In this document: positions 1-7,679 of the stretch, in pieces
Position numbering within the stretch: position 1 is the first letter of the stretch
Layout of the letters: every line of letters starts with the position of its first letter
IMG/VR virus record: IMGVR_UViG_3300021956_000015
Location: 1 to 60,012 of that record
Length of the DNA: 60,012 nt
DNA from: a virus
Strand: one strand, 5' to 3'
Made by a program: the position numbers and the translations under genes
Notes under the pieces: generated by a model
What the model was told of the DNA's origin: nothing
Databases searched by the model: none
What the model saw: the letters and a program-made list of their open reading frames with translations, nothing else

Positions 1-130
1 TCATGGCGTCCATTCCGGTGCCGGTCCCCTGGATCATCCGCAGCCGCTCCATGTCCATGAACGGAGCATCACGGCGGGCCTCTTCAATGAGGCGCCGGAT
101 GAACTCCAGGTTGGCGATGGCGGCATCCAT
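1..130 (-). CDS. Left-end partial copy of the 51-residue junction gene
   Basis: This is the 5' part of the small minus-strand gene fully visible at 59847-60002. The ATG is at 130 and the frame runs off the left end of the window after the codons for DAM. It is not a second gene: it is the repeat-end duplicate described under the terminal repeats. No Shine-Dalgarno sequence precedes this ATG. The sequence just upstream is the 3' arm of the stem-loop at 141-172. Confidence 0.6.
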   Translation of the reverse strand, partial: MDAAIANLEFIRRLIEEARRDAPFMDMERLRMIQGTGTGMDAM

Positions 131-140
131 ACAAGCGAAA
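1..140. repeat. Terminal direct repeat, left copy
   Basis: Bases 1-140 repeat bases 59873-60012 with a single difference (T at 14 against C at 59886). The repeat contains most of a 51-residue minus-strand gene, and the mismatch is synonymous in it (two glycine codons). The simplest reading is that the contig is a closed circle, or a circularly permuted genome, whose ends were not trimmed. A true physical terminal repeat cannot be excluded. The left copy ends exactly where a stem-loop begins at 141. Confidence 0.95.
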
Positions 141-172
141 AGCCTCTGACCCAGTTGCCCAGGTCAGAGGCT
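141..172 (-). terminator. Stem-loop after the capsid and decoration genes
   Basis: A perfect 11-bp stem (141-151 pairing with 162-172) encloses a 10-base loop. In the minus-strand transcript it is followed by a short T run (TTTT) and then CGC, so it resembles a weak intrinsic terminator or attenuator. It lies between the decoration protein gene (ending at 201) and the 51-residue gene starting at 130. Partial termination here would raise capsid and decoration mRNA relative to distal genes; that is inference. Confidence 0.6.
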
Positions 173-200
173 CCCCCCTTAGCCCCCAGAAGGGCAAGTA

Positions 201-755
201 TCAGCTGCGAACGAGGTTGACGACGGCGAGGACGTTCTGGGCGGTGGTGCCCGCCGAGATCGCCCGGCCGATGTAGCCGTTCTGCATGAACGTGGCAGCC
301 GCCGTCTGGGCCTGGCCAGCCGTGGTGGACGCCGTGCTGGCAGCGGCCGTGAGGGCCACCAGCGTGGTGTCAGCCGCGGCCTGGAGGTCCGGGCCGAGCT
401 TGACTTCGGTCGGCCCCTGGACGGTCAGCCAGAAGACGTCGTTGGCAGCCACGCCGCTGGACGGAAGCCACTCGTCCACCACCCCAGCCGAGGCGGCGTC
501 GGTGAGGCGGGTGTAACCGTCCACCTCCGAGAAGCTGCCAGACTTCCACGTGACGACACGCTTGGGAAGCAGCGACACCCCGGACAGGTTCCGGACGGCG
601 ATGCAAATCTTCCGGCGGTTCGACCGCACCTTGCCGGTGGTCGGATCGACGTCAGGGAACTCCTTGACGGCGCCAACCCAGCTGCCGCCGTCCGCGGTGG
701 ACGTCACGCCGAGGGTCTGGCCGAGCGGGAACGGAGGATCATTCAGCAGAGACAT
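201..755 (-). CDS. Putative capsid decoration (head-stabilising) protein
   Basis: 184 residues, directly downstream of the major capsid gene with a 16-base gap and an AAGGAG site 6 bases before the ATG. The composition is that of a small virion beta-protein: short Thr/Ala/Val-rich strands, a segment like VQGPTEVKLG that resembles decoration proteins, and an Ala/Thr-rich stretch near 130-155. Position immediately after the capsid gene is the main support. No enzyme motif is visible. It could also be a head fibre or minor capsid protein. Confidence 0.5.
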   Translation of the reverse strand: MSLLNDPPFPLGQTLGVTSTADGGSWVGAVKEFPDVDPTTGKVRSNRRKICIAVRNLSGVSLLPKRVVTWKSGSFSEVDGYTRLTDAASAGVVDEWLPSSGVAANDVFWLTVQGPTEVKLGPDLQAAADTTLVALTAAASTASTTAGQAQTAAATFMQNGYIGRAISAGTTAQNVLAVVNLVRS

Positions 756-771
756 TCTTCACTCCTTGGGA

Positions 772-1884
772 TCAGGCCGCGTAGCTCTTCCACTTGATGA
801 AGTTCCGCGGGCTCTTGAACTTGAGATTGCCCAGCGTGCTCACCACATACCTATAGCTGTTGCTGATTTCGTCGTAGAACGGTCCCTCGCTGTTGAACAT
901 CTGCCCCTCCATGTTGAGGAGTTCGATGTTGCCGATGGAAAGCCCGTACGCCGTGTTGGCCGGGACACCGTACTCGGTGCCAACCTCCACACCGTCGAAC
1001 TCCACCGTGGTGAAGCCCAGCGACTTCAGCCCGTTCTCCTTGGTGACGATGAACCGCTGCTTGTCGTCATAGGCGTTGAGGAAGTCGGTGTACAACTTCC
1101 GGTCCATGACGATCAGGTCGATGGAGTCCTCCTTGGTGTCGTTCCGCTTGGCCGTGTGGAGGCCCTCGCGGAGCGCCTTGATGCAGTTCGACGCCCAGGT
1201 GCTCGCACCGAAGTAGCTGCTGGTCATGTTGACCAGGATCGGCGAGTAGAAGTCGTACTCACTGTCAGCCTTGCCGTAGGGCCAGACGCCTTCCAGCTGC
1301 GAGCCACCGTACGCACCGAGCGCCGTCGAAAGGCCGGCGTAGGAGTCGTTGGGGAACGCGAACGGGTCCAGGGCGCTCGCCGAGCCGCGGTCGCCACCGC
1401 TGGTCACGTTGACCGTGTTGGTGGCGCCCATGAAGGACTCCAGGCCGTGGTAGCGCAGCTCGTTGCCGGCCGCATTACCATCGATCCATACCTCCTGGCT
1501 GAGGTACTGTTCGATGCTGGTCAGGAGCCGCGAGGCCATCTTGCCAGCGACGTTGATAAGCGCGCTGGTGCCACGGTTCTCAAGCATCTCTTTGCGGTAC
1601 AGGACGTCAGTCGCTTGGTAACCACGGTAGTCAAGGGTCGCATTCTTCCAGAGGTTCTGGCGGCTGAAGGAACGCGGAGTCTCCCCGTTGTTCCCGGTCG
1701 GCTTATGCAGCCGGTACGACACCTCCCAGTCCACGCCGCGCCCGGCCATGTTCATCCGGACGTTGCCGCGCTGTTCGATGGCGGCAAGCACCATGTAACG
1801 CCGGAGGCTGGCAACTTCCTCTTCGCGGAGGTAGTTGACAATCGATGTTGCAATGGATCGCGCGAAGTCAGTCGTACTGGGCAT
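772..1884 (-). CDS. Major capsid protein
   Basis: 370 residues, a usual length for an HK97-fold capsid protein without a fused protease. The C-terminal half has the features expected of capsid subunits: a region around VMDRKLYTDF followed by TVEFDGVEV and then a short motif in which Asn precedes Thr-Ala-Tyr-Gly. It follows a scaffold-like gene with only 3 bases between the scaffold stop and this ATG, and precedes a decoration-like gene. GGAGTG lies upstream of the start. The protein would self-assemble around the scaffold into the procapsid. Order and sequence character make this call fairly secure. Confidence 0.85.
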   Translation of the reverse strand: MPSTTDFARSIATSIVNYLREEEVASLRRYMVLAAIEQRGNVRMNMAGRGVDWEVSYRLHKPTGNNGETPRSFSRQNLWKNATLDYRGYQATDVLYRKEMLENRGTSALINVAGKMASRLLTSIEQYLSQEVWIDGNAAGNELRYHGLESFMGATNTVNVTSGGDRGSASALDPFAFPNDSYAGLSTALGAYGGSQLEGVWPYGKADSEYDFYSPILVNMTSSYFGASTWASNCIKALREGLHTAKRNDTKEDSIDLIVMDRKLYTDFLNAYDDKQRFIVTKENGLKSLGFTTVEFDGVEVGTEYGVPANTAYGLSIGNIELLNMEGQMFNSEGPFYDEISNSYRYVVSTLGNLKFKSPRNFIKWKSYAA

Positions 1885-1887
1885 GGT

Positions 1888-2886
1888 TTAGATCACTCCG
1901 TCCTTAACGAGTTGGCCCCGTAGTTGTTCCTCAAACGAACGCTTGGGCTTGGGAGCCCTGGGCTCCGTTGCCCCACCGCTCCTGCTGGGCGCACGCGTGG
2001 CACGCTCCCGCAGGAACTGCATGTTCGACTGCTCAACAGGCGACGGGGCAGGGGCCGGCGGCTCCATCGGAGCCATCTGCGGCGGCTGCGCCATCATCTG
2101 CTGATATCGCAGGTTCAGCAGGTCGCGCTCCAGCATGCTGGTGGCGTAAACCCACCGGGCCTGCGGATCAGCGATACCTGACCGAGCTGCTTGATCGATG
2201 TACTGCTGGATGGCGCGACCCTCGTTGGAGACGCTGCCGTCCGGGTTGTACAGCCAGTCGGAGTTCTGCTGCTCCAATGATTGCACGTAGTTTTGTGTGG
2301 TGTACTGGCCGAGATGCTGCTGGACGATCTCTTGGGCCTTCTGCTGGACCAGGTCCTCAACGAACGGCTTGAGGGTGCCTTCCGGGTCCGTGACGAACTT
2401 CTTGGCGAACTGCGCCGTGTAGGCCTGGTAGGACTTGATGGCGGCCTGAGCGTCGAACGGGGCGTCCTGGGCGATGACCTCACGGCCAGTCTCAGGGTCC
2501 CGGACGATGTACTGCTTCCACTCGTCCTTGACCTGCGGAGGGTCCCACCACTTGGGCTTCTCCTGCGGCTTGGGCTGCTGGGCCTGCTGCTGAGCAGCCT
2601 GCCACTGGCGGAACTGGTCGGCGTTGCGAGCGTACTCCGACGCGTACTCCTGGTACTGGCGAAGCTGCTGCTGGGCCTGACCGAAGCCCTGGTATGTCTG
2701 GTACAGGTTCCGGGCGATGGCCAGGTCATCCTGGCCGCGGAACTCTGGCAGAGACTTGAACGCGTCATAGACGCTGCCTTGCGGCTGCGATGACGGTTGC
2801 GATTCAGGCGAGTTGTCAACGATCTGCGGGGCCGAAGTTGCCTCAGGCGCCTCAGGGGCCGGAGACTGCTGTACTTCGTCGCTCAT
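1888..2886 (-). CDS. Scaffolding protein
   Basis: 332 residues, immediately upstream of the capsid gene. The N-terminus (about 1-40) is Pro/Ser/Glu-rich and disordered, residues 55-110 are Gln-rich helix, the middle has long charged helices, and the last 60 residues are Pro-rich and then strongly basic (KPKRSFEEQLRGQ). An acidic, helical, Gln-rich protein with a basic C-terminus placed just before the capsid gene is typical of phage scaffolds, whose C-terminal helix-turn-helix binds the coat protein. GAGAGGAAAGC precedes the ATG. No protease motif is seen. Confidence 0.75.
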   Translation of the reverse strand: MSDEVQQSPAPEAPEATSAPQIVDNSPESQPSSQPQGSVYDAFKSLPEFRGQDDLAIARNLYQTYQGFGQAQQQLRQYQEYASEYARNADQFRQWQAAQQQAQQPKPQEKPKWWDPPQVKDEWKQYIVRDPETGREVIAQDAPFDAQAAIKSYQAYTAQFAKKFVTDPEGTLKPFVEDLVQQKAQEIVQQHLGQYTTQNYVQSLEQQNSDWLYNPDGSVSNEGRAIQQYIDQAARSGIADPQARWVYATSMLERDLLNLRYQQMMAQPPQMAPMEPPAPAPSPVEQSNMQFLRERATRAPSRSGGATEPRAPKPKRSFEEQLRGQLVKDGVI

Positions 2887-2958
2887 GCTTTCCTCTCTGA
2901 CGGCAAAGGGGGTGCCTGAGGAAAGAGTGTCCGCATGCGTTGAATCGCAAACGGATTT

Positions 2959-3699
2959 TTACTGTGCGTACTGGAGGCGCGGCGCCGAAGCCGCCGGAGA
3001 GTTGAGGAGGCGACGGATGGCAACACCACTCTTGTCCTCAAGATAGGTGCGTGCGCCCGCCCCGTAACGCATCCTGTCCACGCCGCGCACCAGCGGGTTT
3101 CCAACAACATCCAGGCCAGGCATCGCAACGAAGTCAACGAACGCGCCCTTGACTGGGCCAAGCTCGCGATACATGCGGTCGTACGCCGGCTGGACTGGGT
3201 AGCCGACCTCAGGGAAGAGCGAGGCCGGCACGGCCATCGCAAGCCTGCTTGCTACTTCCGACGCAGGGCGAGGCGTGTCGCCATCGGACGAGAACGCTTC
3301 CATGGTGTGCATCAGTGCATGCTCAGGGGCGAGCATGGCCTGCATGAAGACGCTGCGGCTCTCCGGCTCTGACGCCGCCCACGCCGACGCGTTTGCGAGC
3401 CCTGATGCGTACTGCGCGCCAATCCCTCTTCCTGTTGCACCGTAGCGGTCCGCGAACCGCACGCCGTCGCGGATCGCCGCCTCCTGGTCTACCTCGCGCC
3501 CAGAGAGCCCGCCGTACCTTCCGCGTCGCATCAGCCTCTCGGACTGACGCTTCTGGGCGGCGATGTAGGCCAGCCGCTCAAGGTCCAGCGCTCGCTGATA
3601 TGATTCCAGGTCGGACGCGGTCGCCTTCGCGTCCTCGTACACGCGGCTGTTGTACGCCGCGTCGTCCTTCTGCAGTAGTGCTCGCCAGCGGAAGTCCAT
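2959..3699 (-). CDS. Late-operon protein of unknown function
   Basis: 246 residues, not recognised. The N-terminal third is helical and charged (residues 1-60 rich in Ala, Glu, Arg and Tyr), followed by an Arg/Gly-rich linker and a mixed alpha/beta part. No signal peptide or membrane segment is evident. It lies between a coiled-coil protein (3-base gap upstream) and the scaffold gene, with 72 bases before the scaffold ATG. By position it is probably a virion or virion-cargo protein. Confidence 0.6.
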   Translation of the reverse strand: MDFRWRALLQKDDAAYNSRVYEDAKATASDLESYQRALDLERLAYIAAQKRQSERLMRRGRYGGLSGREVDQEAAIRDGVRFADRYGATGRGIGAQYASGLANASAWAASEPESRSVFMQAMLAPEHALMHTMEAFSSDGDTPRPASEVASRLAMAVPASLFPEVGYPVQPAYDRMYRELGPVKGAFVDFVAMPGLDVVGNPLVRGVDRMRYGAGARTYLEDKSGVAIRRLLNSPAASAPRLQYAQ

Positions 3700-3702
3700 T
3701 GA

Positions 3703-4047
3703 TCAGCTCAGCAGCGAGCGAATCGCGGCGCCGTAGATGTCGGACTGAGTCTTCATCCGCATCAGCTCCTTCTCATGCTCCAGCCGGCGGGCCTCCCTCT
3801 CCTGGTTGACGCGGGACTGCATCTCGCCGGAGATGGCGCTGTTCAGCTGGTTCATCATGCCGTTCATCTGGCCGAAGTGCTGCTGCCCCGCCATCTGGGC
3901 GGTGACCGCAGGGTGCACGCCGACCATGGAGTCGATGGCGTTTCCGCGGGCACGCAGGTCGCTGTAGTACTGCTGCGCCCTGGCGATTCGCATTCGCTCC
4001 TGCTCTTGGCGAATCTCGTCCTGGACGTTGACGTTTTCTTCTGCCAT
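3703..4047 (-). CDS. Small coiled-coil protein
   Basis: 114 residues, nearly all predicted helix with many Gln, Glu, Arg and Met residues (Met-rich around 55-75). It begins with an acidic stretch and an RQEQERMR-type helix. GGAGG lies 5 bases before the ATG. It could be a minor scaffold or a chaperone for the neighbouring virion proteins. The family is not recognised. Confidence 0.6.
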   Translation of the reverse strand: MAEENVNVQDEIRQEQERMRIARAQQYYSDLRARGNAIDSMVGVHPAVTAQMAGQQHFGQMNGMMNQLNSAISGEMQSRVNQEREARRLEHEKELMRMKTQSDIYGAAIRSLLS

Positions 4048-4058
4048 GGTGTCCTCCG

Positions 4059-4838
4059 CTACTTAATGCCCTTTTTCCTCGCCCGGCGAATCGCCAGCTT
4101 CACAAGCTGTTCCGCGGCCAGGGAGGAGAATGGAATCAGCATCTTCTGCCGATCATGCTCCTCGCGGAGCCAGCCGACGATGGTCTGGATGTTTTGCTCG
4201 CACCAGTCGCAGCCCATGTGGTCCATGTAGCGTGCGCGACGCTCGCACTTGCACCCTTTGGCGGCCTTCAATCCCAGCCAGGACAACAGCGACTTCAACT
4301 CCGCCCCTGCGCCGCCTATGGACATGGCCATGGCGCTGACCATGGGCTTGCAAGCCGTTGTTTGAATGTCGTCAATGGAAGGGTTTTCGACAGTCGGCTC
4401 GGCGCCGCTGCAGGTGCAATCGCGGTCAACGCATCCATCGGCCGTGAGCTGCCACCCGGATTCTGTGTATATCCAATCGCATCCGTTGATGTTTGGGCAG
4501 CACGGATACTGGCGGCACTTGGAGTCACAGCAGTTGCCAACACAGAACACCGAATAGCCAAACATTTCCACGCTATTGCAGTAGGACTTCAAATACTCAA
4601 CGTAGTCCAAGACCGCCTGCAGTCCTCCGCACGTGACGTTTCCGGGATCGTTTGGGTCGTCGCAGCGAGTCGCGTTGTAGTCAGTAACCTTGAAGTACTT
4701 GATGCACCCCCACTCGCCGCCATCTGTCTGGCAATCGCCGTCCGGGGTGCCAGTTGGGTCGAAGCAGTATGAGCTGACCACGCACCATCGCTGGCACTGG
4801 GAAGAGTCGGAACATTGCTCGCAACAACGGCAAACCAT
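4059..4838 (-). CDS. Cysteine-rich protein, 27 Cys
   Basis: 259 residues with 27 cysteines. They are dense in the first 150 residues, including paired Cys-Cys at 5-6 and two more pairs further on. There is no signal peptide, so either the cysteines bind metal or the protein becomes oxidised outside the cell. The last third is different: a KGCKCERRA motif, then MGCDWCEQN, then a helical segment with WLREEHDRQ and a basic Arg/Lys-rich end. I recall this Cys-Trp-Cys plus WLREE arrangement from hypothetical proteins of planctomycete-type genomes, but cannot check it. It sits in the late operon and shares its first base with the end of the next gene upstream. Confidence 0.7.
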   Translation of the reverse strand: MVCRCCEQCSDSSQCQRWCVVSSYCFDPTGTPDGDCQTDGGEWGCIKYFKVTDYNATRCDDPNDPGNVTCGGLQAVLDYVEYLKSYCNSVEMFGYSVFCVGNCCDSKCRQYPCCPNINGCDWIYTESGWQLTADGCVDRDCTCSGAEPTVENPSIDDIQTTACKPMVSAMAMSIGGAGAELKSLLSWLGLKAAKGCKCERRARYMDHMGCDWCEQNIQTIVGWLREEHDRQKMLIPFSSLAAEQLVKLAIRRARKKGIK

Positions 4839-5104
4839 CAGCAGTTCCAGGCTCGCCTGGCCTTCCGTAGCCGACTGTTAGGGTCTTTGGCAGCCTCTGG
4901 CCACATCTTCATCTGGCCAGCACTACGCGCGCAGAACGAGTCACGGCGTGGCCCACCTTCCGGCTGTGGCGGCTTGAGATTGCCGCCAGTCTCACGGTTG
5001 TAGGACGCTCGCCCCTTGGCGTTCAGGCCTCCGTCAGGGTCCTTGCCCTCGGCGCGCGTCCAGGCTGGGGATCGCAGCCGGCGGATGTTGTCCTCGGCGG
5101 CCAT
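4838..5104 (-). CDS. Small basic phage protein (DUF6321-like)
   Basis: 88 residues with the pattern GGLNAKGR, NRETGGNLKPP, then RRDSFCARS and a basic C-terminus. I associate this order of motifs with a small conserved phage family (DUF6321-like) of unknown function. Its ATG overlaps the stop of the 17-residue ORF upstream (TGATG), and its stop overlaps the start of the Cys-rich gene, so it is translationally coupled on both sides. Confidence 0.65.
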   Translation of the reverse strand: MAAEDNIRRLRSPAWTRAEGKDPDGGLNAKGRASYNRETGGNLKPPQPEGGPRRDSFCARSAGQMKMWPEAAKDPNSRLRKARRAWNC

Positions 5105-5157
5105 CAGTCCTCCATCCAGTCGTCGGAGTACAGGAAGTAGTAGGGGTTATCCATCAT
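5104..5157 (-). CDS. Micro-ORF of 17 residues between ART and DUF6321-like genes
   Basis: The peptide is MMDNPYYFLYSDDWMED, rich in aromatic and acidic residues. Its first ATG overlaps the stop of the ADP-ribosyltransferase gene (ATGATGA), and its TGA overlaps the ATG of the next gene (TGATG). It therefore fills the gap exactly, either as a real micro-protein or as a coupling device that carries ribosomes to the next gene. No function is claimed. Confidence 0.4.
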   Translation of the reverse strand: MMDNPYYFLYSDDWMED

Positions 5158-5966
5158 TGGTCGTCCTCCATCAGGGCAGGCGCCATGAGTGGCGGGAGAA
5201 GGCCGTACTTGCGGAGGATTTGGATGCGATCCTCTCCTCCAGGGAAGATCACGTAGTTGCGAGTACCCTCGCCGGCTGTGCGCGAGTTGCCGTCGAAGTA
5301 CTTGAGCCCCGGGATTCCAGACCTGTACATGCGGCGAGACGCCTCCTGCATGGCGTCCCCAAAGCCACCAGGCGCGGCTGCCATGTACGCGTTCTTGCCA
5401 GTCCATCCTTCCTGGCCAAGCGTGAAGTGACGCGGAGCCGTTGCGAAGTGCCCAAGCGCCTCTCGGATCGCTGCCGGCTGGCCATCAACCGGCGCATCTA
5501 GGTCCAACAACGACTCCTCCGGGTATCCGATCTCCACCTCGTACATGTGGCCTGTCGGAACGGGAGGCAGCTCTTCCCCGGAACGCAAGTAATCCAGCGC
5601 GCCAAGGTTCAGCCGCGAGTCCAAGCTGTCCCTACCAAACATGCTGCTGTCGATTGTGTTCTGTATGGCCAAAGCCGCGTCATCTGCGTTTCCGCGACGA
5701 TGCACCCACATCGCAGCGCGCATGGCCGGGTCTGTCAGATCAACGCCTCTCCACCGCAGCGCGTCGCGATATCCGCTCGCCACATCCTCAGCTCCAGAGA
5801 AGTACAGGCCATGGCCAAACGCCTGTTCGCCCTCTCCAGTGCCGATCTTGCTGGCGTCAAACTTGGTGAAGCTGTGTGGGCTGCCGTGGTAGGCGCGGAT
5901 CGTCCCCCTGGCAGCGTCAGCAGCCTCCGCGATCAATCGGCGAACTGTGGACTCAGGCCCCGCCAT
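5154..5966 (-). CDS. ADP-ribosyltransferase (polyvalent-protein ART type)
   Basis: 270 residues. Residues 25-57 carry the signature of phage polyvalent ADP-ribosyltransferases: AYHGSPHSF, then SKIGTGEG, then FGHGLYFS (His27 and Tyr55 are the likely NAD-binding residues). The C-terminal core has IPGLKYFD, then NYVIF and IQILRKYG, again as in this family. The enzyme would transfer ADP-ribose from NAD to a host target, probably just after infection. The gene sits among late virion genes, which suggests packaging in the capsid. The last 15 residues (LMAPALMEDDQ type) resemble the ends of two neighbouring genes. It overlaps the HNH gene by 14 bases. Confidence 0.8.
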   Translation of the reverse strand: MAGPESTVRRLIAEAADAARGTIRAYHGSPHSFTKFDASKIGTGEGEQAFGHGLYFSGAEDVASGYRDALRWRGVDLTDPAMRAAMWVHRRGNADDAALAIQNTIDSSMFGRDSLDSRLNLGALDYLRSGEELPPVPTGHMYEVEIGYPEESLLDLDAPVDGQPAAIREALGHFATAPRHFTLGQEGWTGKNAYMAAAPGGFGDAMQEASRRMYRSGIPGLKYFDGNSRTAGEGTRNYVIFPGGEDRIQILRKYGLLPPLMAPALMEDDQ

Positions 5967-6267
5967 CGGCCCTCCTCACATCAGACCCACGCAGGATCAT
6001 GGCGATGTGCCGAACGTCGTTCCGCCAGGCATGCCAGTCGCACGCATGGCCGACGACGAAGTGACAGTCACGGCAGAATGTGATCAGGTTGGTGGGGTCC
6101 AGCTCGTCTCCGCCGGCATGCACCGGGTGGATGTGGTGGACCTCCAGGTCCGTGTCACGGCCGCAGCACTGGCACACCGCCTGGACGGCCAGGTGCTTCT
6201 TGCGGACCGTGGGCCAACGCCCGGAGCGGGCGAGTGCCTGGACGGTGTTCCAGAGGTAGGAGAGCAT
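5953..6267 (-). CDS. HNH endonuclease
   Basis: 104 residues from the ATG at 6267, which overlaps the previous stop (TGATG). The HNH pattern is clear: Cys-x2-Cys near residue 33, then EVHHIHP, an Asn in the NLITFC segment, and Cys-x2-Cys-His. The zinc-binding cysteines and the beta-beta-alpha-metal core are all present. Position between ART and LPD-type genes suggests it belongs to the same effector set rather than to homing. It could equally assist packaging, as HNH proteins do in some phages, but the terminase is far away. Confidence 0.8.
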   Translation of the reverse strand: MLSYLWNTVQALARSGRWPTVRKKHLAVQAVCQCCGRDTDLEVHHIHPVHAGGDELDPTNLITFCRDCHFVVGHACDWHAWRNDVRHIAMILRGSDVRRADGGA

Positions 6268-7679
6268 CACTCACCGTCCTGCATGAGGAGCGGGGCCATG
6301 ATGGCTGCGCCAACGCCTTGCTCAAGGAGGCGGCGTCGCATTTCGTCGGACATGATGTAGCGGCGGCCGGCTGTGGGCTGCGCATTATCAACAGCTTCAA
6401 CCCCTCTGTTGATTGCCTGCGTGCGCGCCGCGTGAGCTGCGGCCAACTCCCTGGCCTGCAAGTACATTTCGTTCATGCGTTCCGGACCTACGATGCCAGC
6501 AAGATCGGCCGCGATGTTGTCCAGCACGGTTTTGGCGCTTTCCGCTCCGTCATGGAAATGCCCGGCGTTTATGCGATGTGTCTGCCCGCCCAACATGGAC
6601 ATCAACACCCTTGCCCTGGCCTGCACAGCAGAAGCGCGATTGTCTAAGCCGGTCACATTTGAGCGGTTCACTATCTCGGAATAGGCCTCGTCCATGGCCT
6701 GCCTGTTGGTTGGGACCGGAGCGGGTGGCACCTCCTCCACAAGTCCACCCATCTTCCTGCCAAGTCTCTCCAGCGCGCCGGGAACCACCTTCCCGTAGAA
6801 GTGCTCGTAGTTGTCGATGTTGCCGCCCACCTTGTCAGCGATTGCCCTGGGAGCGGCGACTTCGATGGCGCGGTGGCCCTGGCGAGCGGCCTCCAGGGCG
6901 AGGCGTTTGATTAGGATGTCTGACCATGCGTCTTCAAGCGGGAATGGGAGTTCCGTCCCGGCCTCACGGCGAGCCAGCTCCAGGTCAACCGCCGGCATGT
7001 TTTCGGCGGCCTCCTGGTAGCCAGCCATGAACTCCCTCGCCTTGCGGTTGTGAATCCCCAGGTCTGACTGGAGTTCGTTGATCCGCAGGGCGTCGCCGTG
7101 GGTGTCGTAGCGGGCGTGGGCTACTGCGGAGTCTGCGCCACGCGGGTACGTGCCACCGTAACCGCCGCGCCAATGGCTGTTAAAATCACTCCCCCTCGCG
7201 CCTGGCTGTAGCAAGAGCAGTTCCGCGTAGTCGCTTCCGCCTTGCCCGTAGTCTGCGTACTGCGGGGAAGCTACTGATCGTCCCTGACCTATTGGGGACG
7301 GGGCGCCACCGCGCACTGCCACCATGTGCGGCGTGTCATCTTCGTAGTTATACGCACCTGGCACGTACTCCATCACTGGCCTGCCGCCAAGGATCGTCTC
7401 CTTGTGCGTGTAGACGGGGCTCAGTTGCTGGACGCGCCTGAGGATTTCTTCTCGCGGCACAACGTCGCGCCCGGCGACAAGCGAGTCCAGGTCAACGGCC
7501 TTCAGCTCCCAGCCCGGGACGCCTTCCTTGTGCCGCTTGAGGAGCCCCGGAAGCTCTTGCACGCGGACGTTCTCAGGCATGGCCTGGATAGCCCGCTCCA
7601 GGCGAGAGTAGATGCCAGGCCCCGGGTTGTAAGTCAGCAGGCCAGCGATCTTCCGGCCCATGGCGTCAAGCGTTGCCAT
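6267..7679 (-). CDS. Large polyvalent-protein-associated domain (LPD-type) protein
   Basis: 470 residues from the ATG at 7679; GGAGG precedes it and it overlaps the previous stop (TGATG). The N-terminus (about 18-75) has the YSRLERAIQ and LPGLLKRHKEGV pattern followed by an EEILRRVQ helix, which I recognise as the start of phage polyvalent-associated proteins. Further on come a Tyr-Gly-Glu-like segment, an ELQSDLG motif near 225 and a KRLALEAARQGH helix, all in the order seen in that family. The function is unknown; such domains occur in proteins injected with the genome. The C-terminus ends in IMAPLLMQDGE, similar to the ART and the next gene. Confidence 0.65.
   Translation of the reverse strand: MATLDAMGRKIAGLLTYNPGPGIYSRLERAIQAMPENVRVQELPGLLKRHKEGVPGWELKAVDLDSLVAGRDVVPREEILRRVQQLSPVYTHKETILGGRPVMEYVPGAYNYEDDTPHMVAVRGGAPSPIGQGRSVASPQYADYGQGGSDYAELLLLQPGARGSDFNSHWRGGYGGTYPRGADSAVAHARYDTHGDALRINELQSDLGIHNRKAREFMAGYQEAAENMPAVDLELARREAGTELPFPLEDAWSDILIKRLALEAARQGHRAIEVAAPRAIADKVGGNIDNYEHFYGKVVPGALERLGRKMGGLVEEVPPAPVPTNRQAMDEAYSEIVNRSNVTGLDNRASAVQARARVLMSMLGGQTHRINAGHFHDGAESAKTVLDNIAADLAGIVGPERMNEMYLQARELAAAHAARTQAINRGVEAVDNAQPTAGRRYIMSDEMRRRLLEQGVGAAIMAPLLMQDGE

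Noticed and set aside
550-1923. 457-residue plus-strand ORF opposite the capsid gene
   Set aside because: It mirrors the capsid gene on the other strand, has no Shine-Dalgarno site, and its composition (Val/Arg/His-rich without known motifs) is what GC-rich antisense frames give.
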